Part shown: piece by piece, positions 8,462 through 19,075 of the stretch
Position numbering within the stretch: position 1 is the first letter of the stretch
Layout: each line of letters begins with the position of its first letter
Assembly (NCBI GenBank): GCA_017464285.1
Contig: JAFUDT010000003.1
Coordinates: 124,001 to 188,000, forward strand
Direction of reading: 5' to 3'
DNA: 64,000 nucleotides
DNA from: Bacteroidales bacterium
Lineage (GTDB): Bacteria > Bacteroidota > Bacteroidia > Bacteroidales > UBA1402
Position numbers and translations under genes: made by a program
Notes under the pieces: generated by a model
Databases searched by the model: none
Told to the model about the DNA's origin: nothing
Seen by the model: the letters and a program-made list of their open reading frames with translations, nothing else

Positions 8462-10765
8462 ATGAAAAAGAGAACTATCTTTTACGGCCTTTTGGGACTG
8501 ATGGGCTGCCTTGGGGGACTGCTGTCCTGCGAGGATTTGTCCAAGGATCCCCACTATGCCGTGCCGGACTGGCTCAAAGGCAGTGCCTATGAGGTGCTCG
8601 AGCAGGAAGGCAACTATACGACTTTCCTGCGAGGCATCGACTTGTCGGGATATGCCCCGATAGTCAAGGGCAAATCCATTCTGACGGTGATGGCCCCTGA
8701 TGATGCGGCCTTTCAGACCTATCTGCAGCAGCAGGGCTATCAGAGCATTGATGAAATGTACCAGGCCAGCCCCGACGAAGTGTCGCGGCTGATCGGTTTC
8801 CACCTGCTCTACTATGCCTTCGGTTGGGACAATCTGGTCAATTTCCGCCCCGAAGAAGGAGATGCCGCCACGGCCGAACAGCGGATGGTCGATGCCGGCT
8901 GTTTCTACAAGTTCCGTACCAAGAGCAGCGATCCCATCGTCAAGGAATGGACGGGAGAGGATTCCGTGCTGGTCTATCACTTCGAGCGCTTCATTCCGGT
9001 GTTCAGCACCCAGCTGTTTGCCACCAAGGGCATCGATCCGGCCTACAACTATGAGTACTTCTTCCCGGGTACGGCATGGACGGGCGGCAGCCATCCGGGC
9101 AAGGCCGACGGCTTCAATGTCTCGAATGCCGCTGTGGTGGACGACGATCAGGTGATCACCGACAACGGTTACCTTTATCATGTCAGCCAGGTTCTCCGCC
9201 CCTTGGAGACTATCTATACCGAGCTCAAGAACAACGAGGACTATTCGGTGTTCTTCAATCTTTACGACAGCTACAGCGAATATGTGAAGGACGCCGAGCT
9301 GACCACCGACTTCGGCAACGGCCAGGATATATACCTGCACAACCATTCCTCGCTGGCCAACATCGCCTGCGAGTGGCCGGTCTCCAACTATCGGGCCATG
9401 TCAATGCTTTCCCGGGTAGGCTACAATGTGTTTGCTCCCTCGAACGATGCCATTGACAACTTCTTCACTTCCTATTGGACGGCTTCCAGCGGTTACGGCA
9501 GTCTCGGAGATCTGGACCCGCTTATCATGCGGTATTTCATTTTCCAGACCTTCGGTGCCGATGCCTTTATCGCTTTTCCTGAGGAAATCAAAAACGGCAA
9601 GGTGCTGACCGTTTTCGGAACGCCGGTCAATATCGATCCCGACCAGGTAACCTGGCGGCAGATGTGCTGCAACGGTGCCCTTTACGGCATGGATGTGATG
9701 ACCCCGCCGGCCATCTTCTCCTCGGTCATCGGCAGCGCTTTCCGGGAGAGCCGCTTCCTGCCGTATCTCTATGCCCTCGACGGCTCCGACCTGGTACTGG
9801 CCCTGGCATCGCAGAATTCCCAGTTCGTGGCGTTGATTCCCGATACGGCCCAGTTCCGCGGCTCGAATATCCGTTTCGAGACAGTCGCCGGCGGCCACGA
9901 GCTGCAGATGATGGGCGACGACGGCCTGTATTCGGCCATGGGAGCTTCGACCTTGCGCGCTCTGGTCAATATGAACGTCTCGGCTTCGGCTTCCAGCCTG
10001 CCTGTTACCGGCATGAAGGTCATTGAGACCAATACGGCTTTCAACTACTGGTACGTGGTGGACGGTAAGATCACCACCAGTGCCCTGTTCAACAAGCAAC
10101 TGAACCCGACCTACACGGACAACATCTATTTCGACTTCGCCCCTCTGGAGAAAGACGCCGCTGCTCCCAACGGCGGCCAGTGGGACAACGGAACGGCCTA
10201 TACCTACAGCAGTCCTTCGGTATTCATGCCGGGCGGCGACGAAGGTTTGAACCGCACGCTGGCTGTCTGCAACGACAATACCTATCCCTATTATCTGTTC
10301 TCCCAGCTGCTGACCAAGGCCGGTCTGGTCGAGAATCAGCTCTTGAAGGTGATTATGGGCGATGTCCGCTTCATTGCTTTCGTGCCGACCAACGATGCTA
10401 TCAAGGCCAGAATCAAGGAAATTCCAGGCTGCAGTACCTGTGATGTGGACGATTCCTATCAGCTGACCGGTACGCCTACCAAGGCTGCCCTGGCCAACTA
10501 TCTGCGCAGTTATTTCCTGACCAGCGATCTGACTCCTTTCAGTGTCTATCCCTATCCTGGCAGCGGCATGTCCGGGGCTTTTGATACATCAGGTGCCTAC
10601 AGGTTGCAGATCAATGACGACGGTGCCAGCCTGAAAGTGAACTTCATCGACAAGGACGGTAATCAGGGGACGCAGGTCGATCTGTATCAGACCGACAAGT
10701 ATCATTCTCTGCCGTTTTCCTACAGTGACGGCGCTTTCCATTTGATTAACGACATCCTGCTTTAA
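8462..10765 (+). CDS. Fasciclin-domain lipoprotein, PUL-associated (first of three)
   Basis: The 767-residue product starts with a lipoprotein signal peptide; the lipobox LLSC gives Cys23, followed by acidic residues (CEDLSKD), as in surface-exposed Bacteroidota lipoproteins. Fasciclin (FAS1) signatures are visible: SILTVMAPDDAAFQTYL near residues 75-90, NVFAPSNDAIDNFF near 325, and FIAFVPTNDAIKARI near 640. At least three FAS1-like units are likely. It lies 38 bases after the pectate lyase and 13 bases before a SusC gene, so it is probably co-transcribed with them. The position suggests a surface glycan-binding or adhesion accessory of the SusC/SusD complex; this is inference, since FAS1 domains have no single function. 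Confidence 0.75.
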   Translation: MKKRTIFYGLLGLMGCLGGLLSCEDLSKDPHYAVPDWLKGSAYEVLEQEGNYTTFLRGIDLSGYAPIVKGKSILTVMAPDDAAFQTYLQQQGYQSIDEMYQASPDEVSRLIGFHLLYYAFGWDNLVNFRPEEGDAATAEQRMVDAGCFYKFRTKSSDPIVKEWTGEDSVLVYHFERFIPVFSTQLFATKGIDPAYNYEYFFPGTAWTGGSHPGKADGFNVSNAAVVDDDQVITDNGYLYHVSQVLRPLETIYTELKNNEDYSVFFNLYDSYSEYVKDAELTTDFGNGQDIYLHNHSSLANIACEWPVSNYRAMSMLSRVGYNVFAPSNDAIDNFFTSYWTASSGYGSLGDLDPLIMRYFIFQTFGADAFIAFPEEIKNGKVLTVFGTPVNIDPDQVTWRQMCCNGALYGMDVMTPPAIFSSVIGSAFRESRFLPYLYALDGSDLVLALASQNSQFVALIPDTAQFRGSNIRFETVAGGHELQMMGDDGLYSAMGASTLRALVNMNVSASASSLPVTGMKVIETNTAFNYWYVVDGKITTSALFNKQLNPTYTDNIYFDFAPLEKDAAAPNGGQWDNGTAYTYSSPSVFMPGGDEGLNRTLAVCNDNTYPYYLFSQLLTKAGLVENQLLKVIMGDVRFIAFVPTNDAIKARIKEIPGCSTCDVDDSYQLTGTPTKAALANYLRSYFLTSDLTPFSVYPYPGSGMSGAFDTSGAYRLQINDDGASLKVNFIDKDGNQGTQVDLYQTDKYHSLPFSYSDGAFHLINDILL

Positions 10766-10778
10766 ACCTTATTGCCGT

Positions 10779-13700
10779 ATGAAACTATATAGATATCTGA
10801 TTGTTGCATTGTTTGCGCTCTTGTCATGGACAGGGCTGCAGGCACAGAGTAATACGGTCCTGACAGGTACGGTGACGGAAATATTCGACGGACACAGGGA
10901 ACCCATCTACGGAGCCAATGTCGTGGTGGTGAGTTCCAGCAACCGTTATATGACCGGTGTCATCACCAACCTGGACGGTCAGTACAGCATTGTCATTCCT
11001 TCTTACGAGAAAAATCCCCGCGTCCGTTTTTCCTACATCGGCATGAAAACGGTCACTTTCGACTATAAAGGCCAGAAGGTGCTGGATGTCACCATGGAAG
11101 CCGATGTCCAGACCTTGAGCGAGGTGACGCTGACGGCCAAGCGTATCGAGCGCGATGAAATGGGCGTCTCCTTTACCGAGCAGACAGCCTCGACCCAGAA
11201 AATCGAGATGTCCGAGATTATCGAGACCACTCCCGTGACCGATATTGTCGAAGCCCTGCAGGGTCAGTTGGCCGGTGTGGATATTGTCGTGGGCGGTGAC
11301 CCGGGAGCACGCAGTGCCATCCGCATCCGCGGTGTCAACTCTCTGAACGCTTCTTCCGAGCCGCTCATCGTAGTCAACGGCATTCCGTATTCCACTGAAA
11401 TCGACGATGACTTCAACTTTGCCACGGCCAATGAGGAGGATTTCGGCGCCCTGTTGAACATCGCTCCGAGCGACATTGAGTCGATCGAGGTGCTGAAGGA
11501 TGCTTCGGCAACGGCCATCTACGGCACCAAGGGAGCCAACGGCGTGCTGCTCATCACCACCAAGCGCGGTGCCAAAGGAAAAACCACCTTCAGTTTCAAC
11601 AGCAAGCTGATTGCCAAGTTCGAGCCTGATCCCATCCCGTTGCTCAACGGTCACCAGTATGTGGCCCTGATGCAGGATGCCATCTGGAATGCGGCCAATG
11701 CCAAGGGACTGCAGAGTGCGACCAACGAGCTGAACCTGCTGTTCAATACCTATGACATCAACTATGTGCGTGACTGGCAGTATTTCGACGAGTACAACGT
11801 CAATACCAAATGGCTCGACTATGTGCGCGAGAATGCCTATACCTCCGACAACAGCTTCTCGCTGTCGGGCGGCGGTGACAAGGCGACCTACCGTTTCTCG
11901 CTGGGATATCTGCGCGAGCAGGGTACGACGGTCGGGACGGCCATGAACCGCTTCAACACCTCGTTCAATATCCGCTACGACTTCAGCGAGCGGCTGATGG
12001 TGAACACCGAGTTTACGATGACTCAGACCGAGCGCCAGGCCAATGCGCTTTCCACTTTGCGTGCCGAAGCACAACGCAAGATGCCTAACAAGAGCCCGTA
12101 TTACATTGATGATGTTACGGGCGAGGAACTGCCTACCTATTTCTCCCGTCAAGAGGATGACTTCCAGGGCGGCTTCAACGGCTCCTACCACTATAACCCG
12201 GTAGCCATGGCCCGTATGGGCTTCAACAACACCATGCAGCGCGAAGAGAAAATGACGCTCAATGCGCAGTATACCTTCCCCTTCTCGCTCATCTACCGTG
12301 GTTATGTCTCGATGAACATGCGTACGACCAAGAACCGCAAGTTCATACCTCAGGAGGCGACCGGGGTCTTGTGGACCAGTTCGTATGCCAACCAGAGTAC
12401 GGATGCCTTTACCGACAGAATGGTGCTGCAAACCGAACAGAAGCTGTTGTACAACAAGACCTTTGCCGATGTCCACTCGTTAGTGGCCACGGCACTGGTC
12501 TATGCTTCACAGTCGGAGAACTACAGCTATACGAGCGCTACCAGCGGCAATGCTTCACCCAATCTGAGCGACCCGGTGGCAGGAAGTGTGGTCACCACCA
12601 GCGGATCGGGCTATTCCATGGTCCGTTCTGTACGGAGTATCGGCCAGGTGGTCTATACCTATGACCGCCGTTATGTCGGTAAGTTCTCCATCAACCGGGA
12701 GGGTAATTCGGCCATGGGCAAAAGCGAACGCTTCGGTACCTTCCCTTCTTTCGGTGTAGCATGGAATGCTCATGAAGAACCCTTCTTCCGGGATCGCGGA
12801 GACGACAGCTGGCTTACCGAAGGCAAGTTACGTGTCAGCCTGGGATGGAGCGGCAATGCTCCTTCCGGTTCTTCTCTCTATCTGGGAGCCTATCAGTCAC
12901 TGGGAGAATACATGAGCCTTTCGGCCATTTATCCGGTGCGCATTCAGCTGGACCGTCTCAAATGGGAGACCTCGCGTGAATGGAACTATGGTGCCGACCT
13001 GCGTTTCTTCAATAAACTGGGTGTCACCTTCGATCTGTACGACAAGTACACGAGCGATCTGCTGCTGAGCGGCGTCAGCATCCCCTCATCGACGGGCTAT
13101 GCCACCATCAAATACTTCAACAGCGGTGAGCTGAGCAACCGGGGCTATGAGCTGCGCTTCACCTACGATGCCATCAATACCCGCGACTTGAAACTGTCGC
13201 TGAACTTCAACTTCAGCCACAATGAGAACAAGGTGGAGAAGCTGCCGGTCAACATGAAGGAAGAGAATTACACCTTCGCCAACGGCCAGTATGCGGTGCG
13301 CGTGGTGGAAGGAGACCCGATAGGCTCTTTCTACGGCTACCGTTACAAAGGTGTCTATGACAATGTCAATGAGACCTGGGCGCTGGACGAGTCCGGCCGG
13401 GTGATGTACGACTACCGCGGTGAGCCTATTGTCATGAAGAACGGCAACACCACTGTTTTCCCGGGAGATGCCAGATATGAGGACATCAACCACGACGGTA
13501 TGATCAACGAATATGACATTGTCTATCTGGGCAACTCCAATCCGAAGTTTATCGGCGGTGCCGGTTTCACGCTGAGGTACAAGCCATGGACGCTGACCAC
13601 CTTCTTCTACGGCCGTCTGGGCCAGAAGGTCATCAACCAGGCCAGGATGGATCTGGAAAGCATGTACGGCACCAACAACCAGAGTACGGCTGTGCTGAGC

Positions 13701-14042
13701 CGCTGGCGCAACGAGGGAGATGCCGCTACGACCGACATTCCCCGCGCCCTCTACGGCATGGGCTATAACTATCTGGGCAGCGACCGCTTTGTGGAAGATG
13801 CCTCCTTTGCACGTCTCAAGACGCTTACGCTCTCGTACAGTGTTCCCAGGGAAGTGCTGAAGAAGTACAACATCAACACCTTGTCGGTATTCTGCACCGG
13901 CTACGATCTGTTCACCTGGACCAACTACAACGGGCAGGATCCCGAGGTGTCGATTCCCTCATCTGCTACGGCACTGATCAAGGACAATTCCTCGACGCCT
14001 GTCACCAAGCGTATTTCGGTCGGATTCAACATTAATTTCTAG
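10779..14042 (+). CDS. SusC/RagA-family TonB-dependent outer-membrane transporter (first pair)
   Basis: The 1087-residue protein has a signal peptide ending at LQA (about residue 22), a carboxypeptidase-regulatory-like domain (VTEIFDGHREPIYGANVVVV to about residue 110), then a plug domain with the SusC-family motif ALQGQLAGVDI and IRIRGVNSLNASSEPLIVVN, and a long beta-barrel. A late calcium-like loop (DINHDGMINEYD near residue 905) is typical of the family. It imports oligosaccharides through the outer membrane with the SusD partner encoded 12 bases downstream, powered by TonB-ExbBD. No N-terminal sensor (STN) domain is seen, so it is unlikely to signal through an anti-sigma factor. Confidence 0.93.
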   Translation: MKLYRYLIVALFALLSWTGLQAQSNTVLTGTVTEIFDGHREPIYGANVVVVSSSNRYMTGVITNLDGQYSIVIPSYEKNPRVRFSYIGMKTVTFDYKGQKVLDVTMEADVQTLSEVTLTAKRIERDEMGVSFTEQTASTQKIEMSEIIETTPVTDIVEALQGQLAGVDIVVGGDPGARSAIRIRGVNSLNASSEPLIVVNGIPYSTEIDDDFNFATANEEDFGALLNIAPSDIESIEVLKDASATAIYGTKGANGVLLITTKRGAKGKTTFSFNSKLIAKFEPDPIPLLNGHQYVALMQDAIWNAANAKGLQSATNELNLLFNTYDINYVRDWQYFDEYNVNTKWLDYVRENAYTSDNSFSLSGGGDKATYRFSLGYLREQGTTVGTAMNRFNTSFNIRYDFSERLMVNTEFTMTQTERQANALSTLRAEAQRKMPNKSPYYIDDVTGEELPTYFSRQEDDFQGGFNGSYHYNPVAMARMGFNNTMQREEKMTLNAQYTFPFSLIYRGYVSMNMRTTKNRKFIPQEATGVLWTSSYANQSTDAFTDRMVLQTEQKLLYNKTFADVHSLVATALVYASQSENYSYTSATSGNASPNLSDPVAGSVVTTSGSGYSMVRSVRSIGQVVYTYDRRYVGKFSINREGNSAMGKSERFGTFPSFGVAWNAHEEPFFRDRGDDSWLTEGKLRVSLGWSGNAPSGSSLYLGAYQSLGEYMSLSAIYPVRIQLDRLKWETSREWNYGADLRFFNKLGVTFDLYDKYTSDLLLSGVSIPSSTGYATIKYFNSGELSNRGYELRFTYDAINTRDLKLSLNFNFSHNENKVEKLPVNMKEENYTFANGQYAVRVVEGDPIGSFYGYRYKGVYDNVNETWALDESGRVMYDYRGEPIVMKNGNTTVFPGDARYEDINHDGMINEYDIVYLGNSNPKFIGGAGFTLRYKPWTLTTFFYGRLGQKVINQARMDLESMYGTNNQSTAVLSRWRNEGDAATTDIPRALYGMGYNYLGSDRFVEDASFARLKTLTLSYSVPREVLKKYNINTLSVFCTGYDLFTWTNYNGQDPEVSIPSSATALIKDNSSTPVTKRISVGFNINF

Positions 14043-14054
14043 GGAGGGCTGAAA

Positions 14055-15644
14055 ATGAAAAAACAACTGATATATATGGTAATCGCGGGACTGTCAGTCA
14101 TGATGCTGTCATCCTGCAATGACTGGCTGGACATTCTGCCCAATAATGAGCAGGTCACCGACAACTATTGGAAATCCAAGGAAGATGTCGAGGCGGTCGT
14201 AGCCTCCGGCTACTATTACATGCGTCAGGCCGTGCCCACAATGATAGTCTGGGGCGAGGTCCGCGGCGGCACGATCTATTCTACCAACAGCAGCCATACC
14301 TACCTGCAGAATTTCAATATGACGCCTTCGAGCAGCATCTGCGCCTATGCCTCTGTCTATAAGGTCATCGGTATGGCCAACAGCGTGCTCAAATATGCGC
14401 CCTCGGTGATGACCGAAGACGAGACCTATTACGAGAGTGTCATGAAATCCCACCTTTGCGAGGCCTGGTTCATGCGGGCCTGGAGCTATCTGCTCCTGGT
14501 CAAGAACTTCCGTGAAGTGCCCTTGGTGGTGGAAGCATTTGTCAACGATGATGCCGACTACATGACACCGAAGTCTTCCGAGGCGGAGATCATTGCCCGC
14601 ATCAAGCAGGATGTCAAGGACGCCCTGGCTACCGGCGCTGCCAAGGATGTCTATGAGGACACTGACGGCTATGGCTGGCAGAGTAAGGGGCGCGCCACCA
14701 AGTGGGCCCTGTATGCCTTGATGGCCGATGTCTGTCTCTGGAATCATGACTATGACGAGGCCATTGAGTATTGTAACTACATCCTGGATGTCCCCGACGG
14801 CGACACCTCCTTCCGGCCCCGCTTTATCCAGAATCCGGCCCAGTGGTACGAAATCTTCTACCCCGGCAATTCCAACGAGAGCATCTTTGAGCTCAACTGG
14901 GAACAGAATCTCTCGCAGACCAACAGTTTCGGGACCTGGTTCACGGTCGGTTCGAGCTCCACGCTGAAGTATACCGACTATGCCCGTGAGAGACTCAGTG
15001 CCGAGACGGCCGAGGCGGCTGTGAACGCGACGGCTCTTGGACTGGACGAAGGACGCATCGGACGCATGCTTTTTGCCTCATTTGTGACCGATGGTGCCAG
15101 CCAGACTGCCTATGCTACGGCCAACAACTTCTGTATCTGGAAGTACAAGGGCACCGATGTGGTGGATATCGGCAACACCCGGCCTTCGGAGGATGCCAAC
15201 TTCATCCTCTACCGTGTGCCGGATGTGATGCTGATGAAGGCTGAGGCGCTGGTCATGAAGGGTGGGGCGGAGGCCTGGACCGCAGCCCTGACCCTGGTCA
15301 ACCAGATTCGTGCCCGGGCATGCCTGAACGCGCTGACCATCAATGTTGAGGACAGCGACGAAAAAGAGATGCTGGATGCCGTCATGAACGAGTGGGACAT
15401 GGAATTCCTGGCTGAAGGCAAGCGCTGGTACAATCTCTTGCGCTATGGCCGCTACGACAATGGCGACGGAACCTACAAGAACGAATTTATCAACCAGGTG
15501 GTCGAGGGCAACCAGACCACCAAAGACGAGTGGATCAAGTCGGTGCTCCAGGACGAGAACGCCTGGTACATGCCCATCCCTTACAGCGAGATTTCTGTCA
15601 ATCCCCTGTTGGAACAGAATCCGTATTATTCAACGAGTAAATAA
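14055..15644 (+). CDS. SusD/RagB-family glycan-binding lipoprotein (first pair)
   Basis: The 529-residue lipoprotein has the lipobox LSSC (Cys21) and the family opening CNDWLDILPNNEQVTDNYWK. The tetratricopeptide-like helical core is visible in YRVPDVMLMKAEALVMKGG (about residues 388-406) and in the C-terminal WDMEFLAEGKRWYNLLRYGR and IPYSEISVNPLLEQNPYY, all characteristic of SusD. It caps the SusC barrel on the cell surface and captures the oligosaccharide. It follows its SusC partner by 12 bases and precedes a fasciclin lipoprotein by 8, so the run is one operon. Confidence 0.93.
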   Translation: MKKQLIYMVIAGLSVMMLSSCNDWLDILPNNEQVTDNYWKSKEDVEAVVASGYYYMRQAVPTMIVWGEVRGGTIYSTNSSHTYLQNFNMTPSSSICAYASVYKVIGMANSVLKYAPSVMTEDETYYESVMKSHLCEAWFMRAWSYLLLVKNFREVPLVVEAFVNDDADYMTPKSSEAEIIARIKQDVKDALATGAAKDVYEDTDGYGWQSKGRATKWALYALMADVCLWNHDYDEAIEYCNYILDVPDGDTSFRPRFIQNPAQWYEIFYPGNSNESIFELNWEQNLSQTNSFGTWFTVGSSSTLKYTDYARERLSAETAEAAVNATALGLDEGRIGRMLFASFVTDGASQTAYATANNFCIWKYKGTDVVDIGNTRPSEDANFILYRVPDVMLMKAEALVMKGGAEAWTAALTLVNQIRARACLNALTINVEDSDEKEMLDAVMNEWDMEFLAEGKRWYNLLRYGRYDNGDGTYKNEFINQVVEGNQTTKDEWIKSVLQDENAWYMPIPYSEISVNPLLEQNPYYSTSK

Positions 15645-15652
15645 GTACAGAT

Positions 15653-17329
15653 ATGAAAAAGAACATAGTCAGTATTATGCTATCCGGTGCCCTGTTGCTC
15701 CTGCTGGGTGCCTGCGGCGATGACAAGCTGGGCAGCGTCTATCAGATATTTGACGATAATCCGGCCTCCAAGACACTGGAAGCCGACGAGGACTACTCGG
15801 AATGGGTGACAGTCCTGCGCTATGCCGATTTGTACAATGCGTTGAATCAGGCCACCCAGGCCTTTACAGTACTGGCCCCTGACAACAAGGCGGTGAATGC
15901 TTTTTATACTGCCAAGGGAGTTGCCGGTATCGAAGAGTTGGGCAAGGAATATGCCCGTGCCCTGATCATGCATCACACCATGCTCGATTCCATCCAGGTG
16001 AGCAGCATGCAGCTGCGCAGCAGCCTGACCAATCTGAGCGGTGACGAGATTTCGGTCGAGATTGACTCTGTAAGGGCCGGGCAGTTCGTTTTCGGAGGCC
16101 AGACCCGTACCCTTGAGTCGGGAGTTCATGCCTACAATGCCATCATTTACTATGTGGATGCCGTCATGACTCCTCTGGTGGAAACCGTCTATGACCGGCT
16201 CAGGGAAAGCGGAAGCCATCGGGTGATGACTGCGGCTGTCGAAGCGACCGGCTGGAACAAGCCTCTCAGTACGTCCTATGACACGTTGCGTCTGGAAACG
16301 GGCGGCTATACGGTGAGCCGCCGGGCCTACACGCTGCTGGCCGTGAGCGACCGTGTCTTCTCGGAGGCCGGCATCGGCTCCTTGAACGATTTGGCGGCCA
16401 GACTGGGTGCCGGCAGCGATTATACCGATGAAGGCAATGCCCTGAATGAGTTTGTCGCCTACCATATCCTCAAGAATAACTACACGCTGAGCGATCTGCG
16501 CAGCATGTCGGGCAGTGATACTTCCCGTATCTGGGAAACGGCAGCTGCCGATCAGGTAGTGATGATCACAGCCGACACGCTCAATCAGGACTGGATCCTG
16601 AACCTGCCCAATCTGGAGGCTGCTCCGGCCCGTTTCATCGACAGTGAGAGTGATCTGGCCTGCAAGAACGGTTACCTGCAGTCGATCGACAGCTGGCTGC
16701 CGGTATGGGAACCCGATCCAGTGACTGTGGTCTGGGATCTGGCCGACTATACCGAAGTCAAGAACGCTGTGATTGAAAAATCCGGTGCGGCTGCCTATCA
16801 GCCTGCCGAACCGGTCACTTCGGAAACCAAGGTGGATGTCTCCAAGTGCGGCGCGTTCGAGTACACGGTTTCGGAGTCGGGCGTGGGTGGTACGACCTAT
16901 GCCTATGTGACCTATGTCAACTGCAAGAAGAACCTCAAGGACTGCAACAACTACGACCGTATGGTGTTCAATCTGGGCTATATGGGCTCGGTGAGCATGA
17001 GGACTCCGACCATCATCCGCGGCAAGTACAAAGTGGAGATACAGTATGTTTATCTGAGCGACCACAGTTTTATGCGCAAGGTGACCGACGGCAACGGCGG
17101 AATGATACGCACGGCTTTTGACGGAGAAAACCAGAAATCGTCCAAACCCTATACTTCCTCATCCAAAACGGCGGCCGGAGTCTATGAGGCCGTGCTCTAC
17201 GATGAGCTGGAGTTTACTGCGACCACGGCCCACGAGTTCAGTTTCGTTGTCCTGGATCCCACGGCCAGTTCCAACTCTAAATTCAGTCTCCAGTTTGACT
17301 GCATCAAATTCACCCCCATTGAAGAATAA
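15653..17329 (+). CDS. Fasciclin-domain lipoprotein with C-terminal beta-sandwich (second of three)
   Basis: The 558-residue product has the lipobox LGAC (Cys21) followed by GDDK, an acidic tail that fits lipoprotein export to the cell surface. One FAS1 unit includes AFTVLAPDNKAVNAFYTAKG (about residues 63-82); a second lies around 185-350 (YTLLAVSDRVFSEAGI, LNEFVAYHILKNNYTL). From about residue 360 the sequence turns into a Tyr/Val/Ser-rich beta-sandwich that might bind carbohydrate. It lies between the first SusD and another fasciclin lipoprotein, with 8- and 4-base gaps. A role as a surface glycan-binding protein is inferred from position only. Confidence 0.7.
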   Translation: MKKNIVSIMLSGALLLLLGACGDDKLGSVYQIFDDNPASKTLEADEDYSEWVTVLRYADLYNALNQATQAFTVLAPDNKAVNAFYTAKGVAGIEELGKEYARALIMHHTMLDSIQVSSMQLRSSLTNLSGDEISVEIDSVRAGQFVFGGQTRTLESGVHAYNAIIYYVDAVMTPLVETVYDRLRESGSHRVMTAAVEATGWNKPLSTSYDTLRLETGGYTVSRRAYTLLAVSDRVFSEAGIGSLNDLAARLGAGSDYTDEGNALNEFVAYHILKNNYTLSDLRSMSGSDTSRIWETAAADQVVMITADTLNQDWILNLPNLEAAPARFIDSESDLACKNGYLQSIDSWLPVWEPDPVTVVWDLADYTEVKNAVIEKSGAAAYQPAEPVTSETKVDVSKCGAFEYTVSESGVGGTTYAYVTYVNCKKNLKDCNNYDRMVFNLGYMGSVSMRTPTIIRGKYKVEIQYVYLSDHSFMRKVTDGNGGMIRTAFDGENQKSSKPYTSSSKTAAGVYEAVLYDELEFTATTAHEFSFVVLDPTASSNSKFSLQFDCIKFTPIEE

Positions 17330-17333
17330 GACT

Positions 17334-19064
17334 ATGAAAACGAAAGCTATCCTTTTTTCAATACTGGCTGTCGGCGCTCTGCTGTTTGCTGCCTGCAACA
17401 GCCAGAACTGGGATGATCATTACTTTTCTGAAGAGACGGTCATCGAAAACGACCAGCTGGCCGATGTCCAGGTCTCCACGGAGGCCTATCTGAGCGATCC
17501 GGCCCAGGCTGACCTGAGTCAGATGTACGGTTTTCTGAAGGAAAACGGGGTGTTTGACAAGCTGAAGGGCAAATCCCAGCTCTTTACCATCCTGGTGGTA
17601 TCAAACGAACATTTCGTCCAGCCCGGGGAGGAAGAGGCCGAGTACATCGCCTTCTCGCATGTGACCGACATGAGTGTCTCTCCGGCCAACCTCCACGATG
17701 GAGAGCGCATTCTGATGTGGCACAACAAGTTTGTCACTGTCGGCATGGATTCGCTGGCCTTGCTGGGAGATCTGAGCCATATCTCATTCAACGGGTCTCC
17801 CGTGAGCAGGGTGGTGCGTACCACAGATGGCTATATCTATGAACTGGATGCCATGATTTCCACTCCGGTCTCGCTCTATGACTACATCAATGAACTGCCT
17901 GAGGAGTACAGTATGTTCCGGGAAATGGTGCTGGCTTCCGGAGGCAAGCAGTTTGACAAGAAGAACAGCAAGGCCATCGGAGTCGATGCCACGGGCAATA
18001 CCATTTACGACACGGTCTGGATCTATACCAACGACTTTTTCGATGCCAAGAATTTCAGCCTGAGCAGCGAATCCTTGACAGCCACCATGTTCCTCAGTTC
18101 CGATGAGGTCATCAATGCCGCCCTGGCCGATGCCAACGCCCGACTCAGCAACTGGGGGCTGGAGAGGGACCGCGACATAATCATGCGCTGGATTCTGGAG
18201 GCCTCCTTCTTCCGCAGCAAGTATTCTCCCGCCGACCTGGTCGACAACGATGACGAGGCTTTTCTCGACCTGAAGTCCATTTACGACCGTCAGTGGCGTA
18301 TGGAAGCCCAGGGTGTCGATATCGACCATCCCATCGAAGTGTCAAACGGTACGATATATGAGGTCACCAAACTGTATATTCCGAACAATGTGCTGATTTA
18401 CAGGATCAAGGACTACTACCGCAATTATGAATACTGTACCGACCAGCAGAAATCGATCTATTACAACATGTTCAACCTCAAGTCTATAGAGGTGAAGACC
18501 GAAGTCGAACCCTGGACTCCCGAGGCCGGTGTCTGGCCCATGCACGGCTGCTTCTCACTGAGTGCCTACTGCGACGATCCCTCGCTGGGCTTCAACATGA
18601 ACATGGAGACCATCCATTGTGTCTATGACGAGCAGGGGAATGTCACAGACGTGGCCCCCTACAATATTCCGCCAGGCACTTACCGTTTTGCCATGGGGTT
18701 TGCCCAGAACCTGAACATGACTTTCAACATCAAGGTGTATGCCGTCATCGGCACAAGCCGTCAGGAACTCGGATCCTCGACCATCACGGTGGGTTCCACG
18801 ACCGAATTCCACTATGACCGGGGCACTTTCCTGAGCGATACCTGGCCCGAAGGCTACAAGGAGGTGAAGGATGCCCTGACCAACAGCAAGAAGAACAATT
18901 ACGACACGGACGGCGGCTGTGTCATCGAGGAGCTGGTGCTTCCCGACCTCCTGGGCAACAACACGGCCTATCCGCTGTATATCACCTGTGAATGCACTTC
19001 CGGTACCAGCAGCAGGATAATCTATCACCACTGGTGCCTGCGTCCCAACAAGAATAACTATTAA
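17334..19064 (+). CDS. Fasciclin-like lipoprotein with C-terminal beta-sandwich (third of three)
   Basis: The 576-residue product starts at 17334, four bases after the previous stop; an upstream extension of the frame overlaps the preceding gene and is not needed. The signal peptide ends in the lipobox FAAC (Cys21). A FAS1-like unit appears in LKGKSQLFTILVVSNEHFVQ (about residues 77-96), weaker than in the two sister proteins. The last 200 residues form a beta-rich domain (GTYRFAMGFAQNLNMTFNIK) of the same general plan as the C-terminus of its neighbour, suggesting the two arose by duplication and diverged. It precedes the second SusC by 11 bases. Confidence 0.65.
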   Translation: MKTKAILFSILAVGALLFAACNSQNWDDHYFSEETVIENDQLADVQVSTEAYLSDPAQADLSQMYGFLKENGVFDKLKGKSQLFTILVVSNEHFVQPGEEEAEYIAFSHVTDMSVSPANLHDGERILMWHNKFVTVGMDSLALLGDLSHISFNGSPVSRVVRTTDGYIYELDAMISTPVSLYDYINELPEEYSMFREMVLASGGKQFDKKNSKAIGVDATGNTIYDTVWIYTNDFFDAKNFSLSSESLTATMFLSSDEVINAALADANARLSNWGLERDRDIIMRWILEASFFRSKYSPADLVDNDDEAFLDLKSIYDRQWRMEAQGVDIDHPIEVSNGTIYEVTKLYIPNNVLIYRIKDYYRNYEYCTDQQKSIYYNMFNLKSIEVKTEVEPWTPEAGVWPMHGCFSLSAYCDDPSLGFNMNMETIHCVYDEQGNVTDVAPYNIPPGTYRFAMGFAQNLNMTFNIKVYAVIGTSRQELGSSTITVGSTTEFHYDRGTFLSDTWPEGYKEVKDALTNSKKNNYDTDGGCVIEELVLPDLLGNNTAYPLYITCECTSGTSSRIIYHHWCLRPNKNNY

Positions 19065-19075
19065 TATCCTGAGTA